From contig JAAVEM010000027.1 of the NCBI GenBank assembly GCA_014801235.1, positions 11,569 to 47,467 on the forward strand: 35,899 bases of DNA, in the 5' to 3' direction. The DNA is from Bacteroides sp. (lineage in GTDB: Bacteria > Bacteroidota > Bacteroidia > Bacteroidales > Muribaculaceae). Of the stretch, positions 16,197-27,337 are shown in pieces; the stretch's first letter is position 1, and every line of letters starts with the position of its first letter. The notes under the pieces were generated by a model. That model saw nothing but the letters and a program-made list of their open reading frames with translations, searched no databases and was not told where the DNA came from. The translations under genes were made by a program, and so were the position numbers.

Positions 16197-17642
16197 TCAT
16201 GCTTTTTTCTTCGCCTTGCTGCCAAACGTGATGTTCAAACCGAAGTTGACCGACGCATTCAAGTTGCCCACAGGAACAAACTGGGGAGTCACCTTGAATA
16301 TCTGGAAATCGGAGCCGAGGAAGAGGTTCACGCCCTTGGGATGGAAATTGAGAATCCAGCCGAATGATGAACCGAATGAAGAAAGAGCATAGTTGACCGA
16401 CGCGTCAAACCATCCCACCGGAGTTACATTAGCCGAGAGACGAGCCTCGGTCCATGAATAGTGTCCGTTGATGCGCTGAGTGAACAGCAAGCCGCCTTTG
16501 ACCATGCGGGCATAAGGAATGGTGTACATACCGCCCAAGGTGATGGTGGCACCTATGCCCGACACTCTCGAGCCAACCTTGCCTTCACGATGAAATTCCA
16601 CGCTTTCCTCAAACTGGTCGCCAAGGTCGTCAAGCTGCTGGTTAAGTTTTTTATCCTCATAGTCAGGGTCGTCCTTGTCAAGAGCCACGTCATGGAATCC
16701 TTCAAAAGTCCATGATGCCTTGGAAGTCTTCGCATGATGATTGTTGGACCATGACATAAAAGCCAAGTCGGTAACTGCCGCCGAAAGTTCAAGATCGGGG
16801 AGCAGCTGATAGGTGGCTCCGAGATCAAGTCCCATTCCGAAGCCGCTTAGTCCGAACTTGTCATAATCCACATTATCCCAGTCAATGAGAGTGGCTTCGC
16901 TGGGATTGTCAGCCTTGCCTGATTCACCCTTGGTGGGCACTTTAAGACCGGAACCGGCTGCAATATTGAGCTCGCCGTCGGCTTTCACCTCCCAGATTTC
17001 GTTGCTCAGCGTCACGTCCATATTGCTGATGCGAGCATTGACATTGCCCACGCCGAGGAGCACCTTCAACTTTGCTCCGGCACGCAGCTTCTCATCGATT
17101 TGACGCGAATGTCCGAATCCCATCTCAACGATTTCCGACGCCTCGATGCCGAGATTTTTGAAATTATAGTGAGTGTCCTCCTTAGTCTGACCGAGCTTCA
17201 TGAAAGTGAACAGATCCTTAGGCAGCGACAGGCTCATTGATTGGCGCGAGCTCAACGTGAAAGTGTTGTATCCCCCCATTCCGCGGAATCCGAATGAAAG
17301 AATCATCAGGTCAAGATTCTCGTTGATGTGGTTCATTCCCTTTAACTTGCCGAGGAATTTGCCCGATTTCACGTCAGGGCTCATGAAAGTGGTGAGCTCC
17401 CCGTTTTTGGTGGGATACAGGAATGTGCTTAAGCCCACATTGGAGTTTACGGTCACATTCAGGTTGCCGAGCCCGGGAAACGCCACATAGCTGCGTTCAG
17501 GCGCGAACGCCGGGTTTATCATGTGGCGGTAAGTGTAGCCTTCAAGGAAATATCCTGTGCGCAAAGCGTTCTGAGCCGACAGTGTCGTCATGCCGGCAAC
17601 GCCGATAACAACTGCTGATATAAAGGCTTTAATATATTTCAT
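16197..17642 (-). CDS. Outer-membrane beta-barrel-like protein, DUF5723-like
   Basis: Signal peptide ending LSAQ; NPA motif (HMINPAFAPERSYVAFPGLGNLNV); many amphipathic strands; ends NASVNFGLNITFGSKAKKKA. Confidence 0.75.
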   Translation of the reverse strand: MKYIKAFISAVVIGVAGMTTLSAQNALRTGYFLEGYTYRHMINPAFAPERSYVAFPGLGNLNVTVNSNVGLSTFLYPTKNGELTTFMSPDVKSGKFLGKLKGMNHINENLDLMILSFGFRGMGGYNTFTLSSRQSMSLSLPKDLFTFMKLGQTKEDTHYNFKNLGIEASEIVEMGFGHSRQIDEKLRAGAKLKVLLGVGNVNARISNMDVTLSNEIWEVKADGELNIAAGSGLKVPTKGESGKADNPSEATLIDWDNVDYDKFGLSGFGMGLDLGATYQLLPDLELSAAVTDLAFMSWSNNHHAKTSKASWTFEGFHDVALDKDDPDYEDKKLNQQLDDLGDQFEESVEFHREGKVGSRVSGIGATITLGGMYTIPYARMVKGGLLFTQRINGHYSWTEARLSANVTPVGWFDASVNYALSSFGSSFGWILNFHPKGVNLFLGSDFQIFKVTPQFVPVGNLNASVNFGLNITFGSKAKKKA

Positions 17643-17667
17643 AGCTGATAATTACTTTAGTTGGTGA

Positions 17668-19425
17668 TTAATTGAGATCTATTGTCACTCCCCCTTTGAT
17701 AGTTAAAGAGATGTTGGTGAATTTCATGCTCTGCTGATCATTGAGAGTAGCGCCTGATGTGGGCGATGTGGCATGAAACAGATACTCTATGCCGTCGAGT
17801 CCGTCAAGATTCTTGCCTATGCCTTTCAGCTCTATTGTAAGTTTTGACGTGGCGGGACTGGCGATTGTTCCGCCGCCTATCTCACCGTCGATGTTTACTT
17901 CGACCGTGGCAGAATAGCCTTGCTTGAAGATGGGTGTCACCTCAGGCTTAAGCACCAACGGAATAGTATTTTCAGCTTCAAGGTTGATGACTACCGTGTT
18001 GAAATTGTAGTCCTTGAGGTCCTCGTCCCAACCGTCGTCACTGTCGGAATAGGTGAATCTCAGTTCAGGTCCGAAAGATAGCGGAGCCACCACCTCGTTG
18101 TCGATTTCAAATTCATAGCTCCTGCCAAGTTCAAACACGGCGGGCTGCTGCGCCACTGCGGCGTTGCACTCTATGCGAATCTCGTCGGGAATGACGCGAA
18201 TCACGTTTGACAGTTCGGGAACCACCACGTTTGTCCAGCCGCTGATGCCACCGAGACGCGAAACACATATCTTATTGACACCTGGATTTACCACTATGCG
18301 GTTGTCACCGCCGATTGTCACCGTGCTTCCGCTCACAGGGGCGTTCTCGACATAGCCTGTAAGAGTAGCGTCAACGTCGACAACCACGTTTGAAGTATTG
18401 TTTATCGTCAAGAAGATGCACGGATTGTTTATGTCGAGCACACTATCGTCGCCGCGAAGGAAATCAGGAATATCGGTGATGGCAAACTCGATATTGTCGA
18501 TGTTTATGTCGGGGTTGACAATACCGGTTGCGCTGACAATCTTTGCCGATGAAATTGTCGACTCGGTCACGATTTCAAGCTTAGGCGCTGTGCCGCCAAC
18601 AATGCCTGAAGCGTCGATAGAAAGAGTTCCGGTGGTCTTGATAGGCGCGATGAAATGGAAATTATGGTTTGCGTCAAGACCCTGGGAGCCCAAAACGATT
18701 CTGGATATCTTCACCGGCAAAGTGAATCCTGCGGCAGAAACCGCTTTATCGGCAGTAAACACTATCGAATGGTTATCGCGCACTTCACAGTAATCGGCAG
18801 CTGTCGCAAGCTCAACGGTGAAAGCGGGGTCGAAATCTATCGTAAAGCCACTTTCTATCACCAGATCGCCATTATAATTAGTGGCGAGGAAGCTCAAGCC
18901 GAAATAAAGGCTGATGTCGGTGGTAACCTCCGAGATGCTGACTATAGCCGGATCTATATTATCTTCCGAAAGATTCACGGAGTTGTCAAATGGAGGAAGC
19001 CCGCGGTCCCATTCAGAATCAGCGGCATTGTCGCCGATAATCACTTTAAGTTTTCCTCCCGGAACCTGTATGTCCGAAGGTATTACCGGAAAATTCACTT
19101 CGTCGACATAGCGGTTGCCGTTCAACTGGCTGAGGTTCACCTCATCAATCTTAAAAGTGGAAGAAGTGGGGTCGCCCGCCACTCTCAGCGCGTAATCCCC
19201 GTTAGCGTCAGGCTTTATTGAAGAATCATCGTCAAGATCAAGAATTTTCGCCAGTGTGTAGTTTGAAGTGCTGCTTGACGGAATGGTGAGCATATTTCCT
19301 CCCACTCCAACAGTCATGTCAATATCTTTATCAAGATCATAATCATCGTCGACACAACCTTGAACAACACCTCCAAGCAACAATAACGAGCCCCACACGG
19401 CACCTCTGCAAAATAATTTATTCAT
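17668..19425 (-). CDS. Large lipoprotein, probably surface exposed
   Basis: Lipobox GGVVQGC followed by acidic VDDDYDLDKD, resembling a Bacteroidota lipoprotein export signal. Confidence 0.75.
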   Translation of the reverse strand: MNKLFCRGAVWGSLLLLGGVVQGCVDDDYDLDKDIDMTVGVGGNMLTIPSSSTSNYTLAKILDLDDDSSIKPDANGDYALRVAGDPTSSTFKIDEVNLSQLNGNRYVDEVNFPVIPSDIQVPGGKLKVIIGDNAADSEWDRGLPPFDNSVNLSEDNIDPAIVSISEVTTDISLYFGLSFLATNYNGDLVIESGFTIDFDPAFTVELATAADYCEVRDNHSIVFTADKAVSAAGFTLPVKISRIVLGSQGLDANHNFHFIAPIKTTGTLSIDASGIVGGTAPKLEIVTESTISSAKIVSATGIVNPDINIDNIEFAITDIPDFLRGDDSVLDINNPCIFLTINNTSNVVVDVDATLTGYVENAPVSGSTVTIGGDNRIVVNPGVNKICVSRLGGISGWTNVVVPELSNVIRVIPDEIRIECNAAVAQQPAVFELGRSYEFEIDNEVVAPLSFGPELRFTYSDSDDGWDEDLKDYNFNTVVINLEAENTIPLVLKPEVTPIFKQGYSATVEVNIDGEIGGGTIASPATSKLTIELKGIGKNLDGLDGIEYLFHATSPTSGATLNDQQSMKFTNISLTIKGGVTIDLN

Positions 19426-19548
19426 AGATGTGGTTTATAATTTAAGTGTTTCGCTCGCAAAGGTATAAAAAAATTTAATAAAAGTATATTACGCTTAAGG
19501 AAATAATTAATAATTCGTAAATTTACACCTCAAAAACAATACACATTC

Positions 19549-20553
19549 ATGAAATATCTGTCAAAAATACTAATATTCGGCTTAATAGCTTCAATCTTTG
19601 CCTCATGCGACAACGTGAAACCGTTTCGCTCTCTGCAAGGTATGGTGTGGAACACAATGTATCACATCACCTATTCATCCAATGTCCCCCTCGACGACTC
19701 AATCCAATTAGTGATGAGGCAGGTGGAGCAATCGCTTTCAGTGTTCAACGACTCCTCGATAGTGAGCCGCATAAATCGCGGAGATTCAATCGAGGTAGAC
19801 TCGCTGTTTGAAAAAGTGTTTGTCGAATCCCAACGCATAAATCTCCTGAGCAACGGAGCGTTCGACCCGACAGTGGGACCGCTCGTGGAATTATGGGGTT
19901 TCGGGAAAAACAAAGATGTGCCGACCACCCCCGACGCCGCCACGATCGACTCGGTAAGAGAATCGGTGGGCATCATGGAATGCTCGGTCGACAACGGGAT
20001 TGTGACCAAGAAATCAGCCGACACAAGATTCAATTTCAGCGCCATCGCCAAGGGATATGGCTGCGACATGATTGCCGACATGATGCGACGCAACGGAGTA
20101 AAGAGCTACATGGTGGAGATTGGCGGCGAAATCGCCCTAAACGGCAAGAGCCCCCACGGGGGAATGTGGCGCATAATGGTTGACGCACCCATCGAAGACA
20201 ACGACTCGATAATCCACGAACAGATGGCGGTCATCGAAGTCGATTCATGCGGCATAGCCACCTCGGGCAATTACCGAAACTACCACATTGTTGACGGCAA
20301 CGTGATGGGACACTCCATCGACCCGTTCACGGGACGCCCGGCTATAACCACTATTCTTTCGGCAACGGTCATCGCTCCGCAGTGTGTCACCGCCGACGCG
20401 CTCGCCACCGCCTGCATGATCATGCCGCTCTGCGACGCAGTGGCGATGATTGAGAAAATCCCCGGGGCATCGGCTCTGTTCGTGACTGCCGACACCGACA
20501 ACAAGTGGGCGCTCCACACCACTTCACGCTTCCCCAAGATATTAAAAAATTAG
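19549..20553 (+). CDS. apbE: FAD:protein FMN transferase, ApbE family
   Basis: NLLSNGAFDPTVGPLVELWGFG, FNFSAIAKGYGCDMIADMM, VEIGGEIALNGKSPHGGMWRIMV, HSIDPFTGRPA. Confidence 0.93.
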   Translation: MKYLSKILIFGLIASIFASCDNVKPFRSLQGMVWNTMYHITYSSNVPLDDSIQLVMRQVEQSLSVFNDSSIVSRINRGDSIEVDSLFEKVFVESQRINLLSNGAFDPTVGPLVELWGFGKNKDVPTTPDAATIDSVRESVGIMECSVDNGIVTKKSADTRFNFSAIAKGYGCDMIADMMRRNGVKSYMVEIGGEIALNGKSPHGGMWRIMVDAPIEDNDSIIHEQMAVIEVDSCGIATSGNYRNYHIVDGNVMGHSIDPFTGRPAITTILSATVIAPQCVTADALATACMIMPLCDAVAMIEKIPGASALFVTADTDNKWALHTTSRFPKILKN

Positions 20554-20585
20554 CCCGATCGGTCTTTTGCGACCAACCGGGCTAA
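20550..20585. terminator. Bidirectional terminator between apbE and pgi
   Basis: TTAGCCCGATCGGTC-TTTTGC-GACCAACCGGGCTAA between convergent genes. Confidence 0.7.
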
Positions 20586-20613
20586 CCCTTAGCCTGTTTT
20601 CAAAGGCTGTTTC

Positions 20614-21963
20614 TTATTTCAATTTTGCCTGAATTTCCTTGGTTGCCTCCTCGTAGCCGGGCTTTTCAAGAAGAGCGAACATATTCTTCTTGTAAGCTTC
20701 GACGCCGGGCTGATTAAACGGATTCACGTCAAGGATGTAGCCTGAGATACCGCAAGCGAGCTCAAAGAAGTAGATGAGCTGACCGAGATACTCCTCGTTC
20801 AATTCAGGAAGAGTGATGCGGATATTGGGCACGCCGCCGTCAACGTGAGCGATGCGGGTTCCGAGTTCAGCCATCTTGTTGACCTCATCCACTCTCTTGC
20901 CGGCGATATAATTAAGTCCGTCAAGGTTAGCTTCATCCTGAGGAATTTCAACTTTATGCTTAGGAGCCTCAACCGAGATAACGGTTTCAAAGATTGTGCG
21001 CTCGCCATCCTGAATCCACTGACCCATTGAGTGAAGGTCGGTCGAGAAGTCGACAGCCGCAGGGAAAATGCCCTTCTTGTCCTTACCCTCGCTCTCGCCA
21101 TAAAGCTGTTTCCACCATTCGCCGAAGTAATGGAGCTTGGGATGGTAGTTCACGAGAATTTCAGTCTTCTTGCCTGCGCGGTAAAGAAGGTTGCGGGTTG
21201 CGGCATATAGCTCGCAGATGTTGTCGTCGCTCGCAGTGAGGGTGTCATGCTGCATGTCGAGAGCGCCCTTCACAAGCTGCTTGATGTCAAAGCCGGCAAC
21301 AGCGATAGGAAGAAGACCCACTGGAGTCAGCACTGAGAAACGTCCGCCCACATTGTCGTCGATGACGAAAGTCTTGTAGCCCTCCTCGGTGGCAAGTTGG
21401 CGTAGAGCGCCCTTCTTGGCGTCGGTGATGGCGACGATGCGCTTGCAAGCCTCAGCCTTGCCGAGCTGGCGCTCAAGCTGCTCCTTGAGAAGGCGGAAAG
21501 CGATAGCGGGCTCGGTAGTGGTTCCTGACTTGGAAATCACGATGATACCGAATTTCTTATCCTTGAGGAAGTTTTGCAATTCCGAAAGATAGTCTTCGCC
21601 AATATTCTGACCGGCAAAAAGAATTTTGGGAGCTCCGGGCTGAACCGGCTTATAATATTCAAATGAGTCGCTCAACGCCTCGATGACAGCCTTAGCTCCG
21701 AGATAAGAACCGCCGATGCCGATCGAGATAACATAGTCGCAGGTGTTGCGCAAGTCATTTGCCACTGCGATAATTTCGTCAAGGTCATGCATGGGAGTGC
21801 GTTCGGGAAGATCGAGCCAGCCGAGAAAATCATTTCCGGCGCCTGTTCCTGATTTAAGTTTTTCAAGAGCCGGAACGGCTGCTGACTGCTCAAGAGCATG
21901 AACATCATCCAGCGAAATCACAGAGAGAGCTGAATTGATGTCTACTTGAATTTTTTTCTTCAT
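20614..21963 (-). CDS. pgi: Glucose-6-phosphate isomerase
   Basis: [66 protein letters not shown]. Confidence 0.96.
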   Translation of the reverse strand: MKKKIQVDINSALSVISLDDVHALEQSAAVPALEKLKSGTGAGNDFLGWLDLPERTPMHDLDEIIAVANDLRNTCDYVISIGIGGSYLGAKAVIEALSDSFEYYKPVQPGAPKILFAGQNIGEDYLSELQNFLKDKKFGIIVISKSGTTTEPAIAFRLLKEQLERQLGKAEACKRIVAITDAKKGALRQLATEEGYKTFVIDDNVGGRFSVLTPVGLLPIAVAGFDIKQLVKGALDMQHDTLTASDDNICELYAATRNLLYRAGKKTEILVNYHPKLHYFGEWWKQLYGESEGKDKKGIFPAAVDFSTDLHSMGQWIQDGERTIFETVISVEAPKHKVEIPQDEANLDGLNYIAGKRVDEVNKMAELGTRIAHVDGGVPNIRITLPELNEEYLGQLIYFFELACGISGYILDVNPFNQPGVEAYKKNMFALLEKPGYEEATKEIQAKLK

Positions 21964-22006
21964 ATCTAAGTTTTTTAGTGATTGTATGGTATTATTTTGC
22001 TATTGG

Positions 22007-23008
22007 TTATTCAAACTCGTTGCTCATCCGCTCGATTGTGCGGGCTATCGGGCACTTGCAGTAAAGAGTGTCATACACGCTGTCAAGAATGGGCATTCTC
22101 ACCCGGTACTTCTCGTTTATTTCGTGCATGCACTTTGTGCCGTAGTAGCCCTCGGCTACCATCTCCATCTCCATCATAGCTCTTTTGACCGATATGCCTC
22201 TGCCTATCATGGTGCCGAAATTATGGTTGCGCGAAAAGCGCGAATAAGAGGTCACAAGCAGGTCTCCGAGATACACCGAGTCGCTTATGCACCTTTGACC
22301 CGGCACCACAGCGCCGATGAAGCGCGCCATCTCGCGGATGGAGTTGGATATCAGAATCGCCTGATAATTGTCGCCGCCCTTGAATCCGTGAACCATTCCC
22401 GACGCGATCGCATAGACATTTTTAAGCACTCCGGCATATTCTATTCCGCGCACGTCGGTCGACAACAGCGTCTTCATCTTCTTGCCGTTAAGCAAGTCGG
22501 CAAACCGGCGGGCGTTCTCTATATCCTGACACGCCACGGTCAGATAGCTCAGTCGCCCGAGAGCTACCTCCTCGGCATGACAGGGACCCGACACGACGAT
22601 AACATTATCGGCTTTCACATTCCACTTCATTTCGAGATAATCGCTGATAAGCTCGTTTTCATCAGGAATGATGCCCTTCGTGGCGACAACCACCGTCTTG
22701 CCCGAAATATCGGTGTCAAGTTTGGCGAGATGATCTTTAAAATAAGGCGACGGCATCGCCATCAACAGAGTGTCGGCTTGGCGGCAAGCCTCGTTGATGT
22801 CGCTGTAGAAGCGTATGCGGTCAATGGGAAATTCCACATCCGAGAGATAAGCGGGGTTATGCCCGAGACGCTTGAATTCTTCAATTCGGTCGTCACGGCG
22901 CATATACCAGATTATCTCGCTGCAATTGTACAGGAGAATCTTGGCAAGGGCGGTTGCCCATGAGCCGCCGCCCATTACAGCTATTTTTCTTCCACCGCAG
23001 CTATCCAT
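22007..23008 (-). CDS. gpsA: NAD(P)-dependent glycerol-3-phosphate dehydrogenase
   Basis: [43 protein letters not shown]. Confidence 0.92.
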   Translation of the reverse strand: MDSCGGRKIAVMGGGSWATALAKILLYNCSEIIWYMRRDDRIEEFKRLGHNPAYLSDVEFPIDRIRFYSDINEACRQADTLLMAMPSPYFKDHLAKLDTDISGKTVVVATKGIIPDENELISDYLEMKWNVKADNVIVVSGPCHAEEVALGRLSYLTVACQDIENARRFADLLNGKKMKTLLSTDVRGIEYAGVLKNVYAIASGMVHGFKGGDNYQAILISNSIREMARFIGAVVPGQRCISDSVYLGDLLVTSYSRFSRNHNFGTMIGRGISVKRAMMEMEMVAEGYYGTKCMHEINEKYRVRMPILDSVYDTLYCKCPIARTIERMSNEFE

Positions 23009-24714
23009 GCCTTTATATCTTCCTGTGTGGGATTTTTAAGTTCAAGTTTAAATTTCTTGTTCAAACCGCAAAGGTCCTGGAAAAGTTTTCCGGGGTTAGC
23101 GCCGGCAAGCTGCGCCACGGTCATGAAGCCCGCCTTCTGCAGCGGAGCCACCCATTCCTCAGGCACGCCGATTGCAGTGTAAGCCTCAGCCTTGTCTCGC
23201 TGCTGAACCTTCTCAGGACGCATCTGCGGGAAGAGAAGCACCTCCTGGATGGTGGTCTGACCGGTCATGAGCATGACAAGACGGTCCATTCCGATACCCA
23301 TTCCCGATGTGGGGGGCATTCCATATTCAAGAGCGCGGATGAAGTCCTTGTCGATAATCATAGCCTCGTCGTCGCCCTTCTCGGCAAGACGCATCTGCTC
23401 AACAAAGCGCTCATACTGGTCGATGGGGTCGTTAAGCTCAGAGTAAGCGTTGGCAAGCTCTTTTCCGTTCACCATTAGCTCAAAACGCTCGGTCAGCTCG
23501 GGATTGTTGCGGTGACGCTTGGTCAAAGGCGACATCTCGATAGGATAGTCAATGATGAAAGTGGGCTGGATGTAATTGCCCTCACACTTTTCACCGAATA
23601 TCTCATCGATAAGCTTGCCCTTACCCATTGTCTCGTCGACCTCGATTCCAAGACCGGTTGCCACTTCGCGAAGCTGGGTCTCGTCCATGCCTGTGATGTC
23701 GATGCCGGTGTGCTCCTTGATAGCGTCGATCATAGTGATGCGCTTGAACGGAGCCTTGAAGCTGATGGTATTGTCGCCGACCTTGACCTCGGTGGTGCCG
23801 TTCACTTCAAGACAGATGCGCTCAAGCATCTTCTCGGTGAAATCCATCATCCAGTTATAGTCCTTGTAGGAAACATAGATTTCCATGCAGGTAAATTCAG
23901 GATTGTGGGTGCGGTCCATACCCTCGTTGCGGAAGTTCTTAGAGAACTCATAGACACCCTCGAAACCACCCACGATAAGACGCTTCAGATAAAGCTCGTC
24001 GGCGATGCGCAGATAAAGCGGAATGTCGAGCGCGTTATGATGGGTGATGAACGGGCGCGCCGCAGCTCCTCCCGGTATTGACTGAAGGATAGGGGTCTCC
24101 ACCTCCATGTAGCCATGCTCGTTGAAATAATTGCGCATGGAATTGAACACCTTGGTGCGCTTGATAAAGATGTCCTTCACCTTGTCGTTGACCACAAGGT
24201 CGACGTAGCGGCGACGGTAGCGGAGCTCCGGATCATCAAAAGCGTCATAGGTCACACCGTCCTTAACCTTCACGATGGGAAGCGGACGCAGCGACTTGCC
24301 GAGAACGGTGAGTTCCTCGGCATGCACGGAAATTTCGCCTGTCTGGGTGCGGAACACATATCCTTTAACCCCCACGAAATCTCCTATATCAAGCAGTTTC
24401 TTGAACACGACGTTGTATAAATCCTTATTTTCACCGGGACAAAGTTCGTCACGGCTTATATACACCTGGATGCGTCCGCATGAATCCTGAAGCTCCATGA
24501 ATGAAGCCTTGCCCATGATGCGGCGGCTCATGATTCTGCCCGCCACACACACCTGGCGGCGCGGAGCGTCGTCACTGAAATTCTCTTTAATTTCGGTGGT
24601 ATGGGCGTCTACCGGATAAAGGGCGGCAGGATAAGGATCAATGCCCATTTTGCGCATTTCGTCGAGACTGCCTCGACGCACTATCTCTTGTTCACTTAGT
24701 TCAAGTAGGTTCAT
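22981..24714 (-). CDS. lysS: Lysyl-tRNA synthetase, class II
   Basis: [60 protein letters not shown], plus a C-terminal extension. Confidence 0.96.
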   Translation of the reverse strand: MNLLELSEQEIVRRGSLDEMRKMGIDPYPAALYPVDAHTTEIKENFSDDAPRRQVCVAGRIMSRRIMGKASFMELQDSCGRIQVYISRDELCPGENKDLYNVVFKKLLDIGDFVGVKGYVFRTQTGEISVHAEELTVLGKSLRPLPIVKVKDGVTYDAFDDPELRYRRRYVDLVVNDKVKDIFIKRTKVFNSMRNYFNEHGYMEVETPILQSIPGGAAARPFITHHNALDIPLYLRIADELYLKRLIVGGFEGVYEFSKNFRNEGMDRTHNPEFTCMEIYVSYKDYNWMMDFTEKMLERICLEVNGTTEVKVGDNTISFKAPFKRITMIDAIKEHTGIDITGMDETQLREVATGLGIEVDETMGKGKLIDEIFGEKCEGNYIQPTFIIDYPIEMSPLTKRHRNNPELTERFELMVNGKELANAYSELNDPIDQYERFVEQMRLAEKGDDEAMIIDKDFIRALEYGMPPTSGMGIGMDRLVMLMTGQTTIQEVLLFPQMRPEKVQQRDKAEAYTAIGVPEEWVAPLQKAGFMTVAQLAGANPGKLFQDLCGLNKKFKLELKNPTQEDIKAWIAAVEEK

Positions 24715-24847
24715 ATCTATCGCAATTTATCAAAATCTTCGCAAATGTACAATTTTTAAGCCACTTTTCCATTATTTCTGCCCTCAAAACGCCTAAAAAT
24801 CATGGAAAAATAAGCGCCTCGCCGCGGGAAAACGACTCTCCCGCCGT

Positions 24848-24885
24848 AAAAAATCATCCCCGAAGCGCTATCGCCTCGGGGATGA
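24848..24885 (-). terminator. Terminator after serS
   Basis: TCATCCCCGA-N12-TCGGGGATGA with A6 on the plus strand. Confidence 0.75.
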
Positions 24886-24930
24886 AACTTATTCCACACC
24901 CACTGAAAAGCGGGTTAACACTGCTATTTA

Positions 24931-26202
24931 TCAGTCGATAATATCAAATCCGGTGTACTTGCGGAGCACTTCGGGCACTACGATTCCCTTGTCGGTCTGA
25001 TAATTCTCGAGGATAGCCGCCATGATGCGCGGAAGCGCGAGAGCCGAGCCGTTGAGAGTGTGACACAAGCGGGTCTTCTTGTCTTCTCCGCGGTAACGGC
25101 ACTTAAGGCGGTTTGCCTGATAGGTCTCAAAATTAGACACCGACGAAACTTCGAGCCAACGCTCCTGCGCTGCCGAATAAACCTCGAAGTCAAATGTGAT
25201 TGCCGAGGTGAACGACATGTCACCGCCGCAAAGACGCAGGATGTGCCAGGGCAATCCGAGTTTTTCAAGCAGACCCTGGACATGGTCCTTCATCTCTTCA
25301 AGAGCGGCATAGGAATTTTCGGGCTTCTCGATGCGCACGATTTCCACCTTGTCAAACTGATGCAGACGGTTGAGACCGCGCACGTCCTTGCCATAGCTTC
25401 CTGCCTCGCGGCGGAAACAAGCCGAGTAAGCGCAGTTTTTCACCGGAAGCTGCGAGTCGTTTAGAATCACGTCGCGGTAAATATTGGTGACGGGAACCTC
25501 GGCTGTGGGAATGAGATAGAGGTTGTCTTCGTTCACATAGTACATCTGACCCTCTTTGTCGGGAAGCTGACCTGTGCCGTAGCCCGATGCTTCGTTGACA
25601 ACATAGGGGGGCTGTATTTCAATATAGCCGGCTTTGCCTGCCTCATCGAGGAAGAACTGGATAAGAGCGCGCTGCAAGCGGGCGCCTTTTCCTATATAAA
25701 CCGGGAAACCGGCTCCGGTGATCTTAACGCCCAGGTCAAAGTCTATGATATTGTATTTCTTTGCAAGATCCCAGTGAGGGAGAGCGTTTTCAGGAAGCGC
25801 GGGCATCGGTCCGCCGGTCTTTTCAACCACATTGTCGGCAGCTGTTTTCCCTTCGGGAACCATCTGGCACGGCACATTAGGAATGGTGAGCAGAATGTTG
25901 CGTATCTCGGTTTCCGTGCGCGCAACTTCGTCGGCTATCGCCTTTTGTTCCTCTTTCAGCGCGGCAACGGTAGCCTTGATTTTCTCAGCTCCCTCTTTGT
26001 CGCCCTCTTTCATCAATTTGCCTATAGAAGCGGCGAGTTTATTCAGTTCCGCCGCCTTAGTATCGCTTGACAGCTGAGCCTGGCGGCGTTTTGTGTCAAG
26101 GTCAAGAATCTGTTCAATCGCTTCCTTGCCGTCGAAACCTTTGACAGCAAGACGCTCAACTATGTGTTGAGGATTTTCTTTGATTTGTTGTATTGTAAGC
26201 AT
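24931..26202 (-). CDS. serS: Seryl-tRNA synthetase
   Basis: LIPTAEVPVTNIYRDVIL, CFRREAGSYGKDVRGLNRLHQFDKVEIV, TLNGSALALPRIMAAILENYQ. Confidence 0.97.
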   Translation of the reverse strand: MLTIQQIKENPQHIVERLAVKGFDGKEAIEQILDLDTKRRQAQLSSDTKAAELNKLAASIGKLMKEGDKEGAEKIKATVAALKEEQKAIADEVARTETEIRNILLTIPNVPCQMVPEGKTAADNVVEKTGGPMPALPENALPHWDLAKKYNIIDFDLGVKITGAGFPVYIGKGARLQRALIQFFLDEAGKAGYIEIQPPYVVNEASGYGTGQLPDKEGQMYYVNEDNLYLIPTAEVPVTNIYRDVILNDSQLPVKNCAYSACFRREAGSYGKDVRGLNRLHQFDKVEIVRIEKPENSYAALEEMKDHVQGLLEKLGLPWHILRLCGGDMSFTSAITFDFEVYSAAQERWLEVSSVSNFETYQANRLKCRYRGEDKKTRLCHTLNGSALALPRIMAAILENYQTDKGIVVPEVLRKYTGFDIID

Positions 26203-26212
26203 CTTTTCCTAC

Positions 26213-26662
26213 TTATGCTAATAATTCTTTAACTTTTGCAGAAATAGCCTTCCCCTCGGCGCGTCCGGCAAGCTCCTTGGAAGCCACGCCCATCACTTTG
26301 CCCATCTCCTTTGCCGAAGTGGCTCCAACGCGGGCAATGATGGCTTTAAGCTCGGCGGTAAGCTCCTCCTCGGTCAACTGCTTGGGAAGATACTCCTCGA
26401 TGATAGCAGCCTGGGCAAGCTCTTCGGCGGCAAGCTCAGGACGGTTCTGTCCCTCATAAATCTGGGCGCTCTCCTTGCGCTGCTTCACCATCTTCACGAG
26501 AATCTTTGTCGCTGTGTCGTTGCTGAGATTGCCGTCAGCTCCGGGAGCTGTCTTAGCCTCAAGAAACTCTTTTTTCACACCTCTTAAAGTGTCAAGACGC
26601 ACACGGTCTTTGGCAAGCATTGCCGATTTGATATCGGCGCTGATCTGGTCAAACAATTCCAT
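26213..26662 (-). CDS. GatB/YqeY domain protein
   Basis: MELFDQISADIKSAMLAKDRVRLDTLRGVKKEFLEAK...EEYLPKQLTEEEL...GKVMGVASKELAGRAEGK. Confidence 0.92.
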   Translation of the reverse strand: MELFDQISADIKSAMLAKDRVRLDTLRGVKKEFLEAKTAPGADGNLSNDTATKILVKMVKQRKESAQIYEGQNRPELAAEELAQAAIIEEYLPKQLTEEELTAELKAIIARVGATSAKEMGKVMGVASKELAGRAEGKAISAKVKELLA

Positions 26663-26791
26663 TGTTTTGTCATTTATTTTCTGCGAAATTACAAATAATT
26701 ATGCAAATTAACTGACAATCGTCCCAAAAATGCGCCATTAAAATGCGCCCACATGGACTGAATTTGTTAAATTTGCATCTCTTAGACAATT

Positions 26792-27337
26792 TTGACGGCT
26801 ATGCGACCAATTTTTCTTATAGGATATATGGGGTGCGGCAAATCTACTCTGGGCCGCACCGTCAGCGCCATGACCGGAATACAATTCATCGACCTCGACT
26901 CATATATCGAGGGGCGGTTCCGCATGACGGTCAGCGCCTTATTCGCCGAAAGAGGAGAAGACGGATTCCGTGACATCGAGCGTGCCATGCTCCATGAAGT
27001 GGGCGAATTTGAGAATGTGCTCGTGGCGTGCGGAGGAGGAACTCCCTGCTTCTTCGACAACATGGAATGGATGAACGCCCACGGCACCACCGTGTTTCTC
27101 GACACTTCGATCGACAAGCTGTTCGCCCGATTGAAGCGGGGAAAACACAAACGCCCCCTCATCGCCGATAAAAACGACGACGAACTGCTCGAATTCATAA
27201 ACCGAGCGTTGGAAGGGAGAATGGCTCACTATTCTAAGGCTGCTGAAGTGTTCAAGTCCGACATGCTCGACAATGAAGCCGAGAAATCCCACACAGCGCA
27301 GCGATTTATTGACCAATTCAATATCACCCCGGTATGA
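26792..27337 (+). CDS. aroK: Shikimate kinase
   Basis: PIFLIGYMGCGKSTLGRTVSAMTGIQFIDLDSYIE, FRDIERAMLHEV, VACGGGTPCF. Confidence 0.93.
   Translation: MTAMRPIFLIGYMGCGKSTLGRTVSAMTGIQFIDLDSYIEGRFRMTVSALFAERGEDGFRDIERAMLHEVGEFENVLVACGGGTPCFFDNMEWMNAHGTTVFLDTSIDKLFARLKRGKHKRPLIADKNDDELLEFINRALEGRMAHYSKAAEVFKSDMLDNEAEKSHTAQRFIDQFNITPV

Noticed and set aside
21986-22963. Antisense ORF 21986..22963 (+, 325 aa)
   Set aside because: Lies opposite gpsA, which has clear family motifs.
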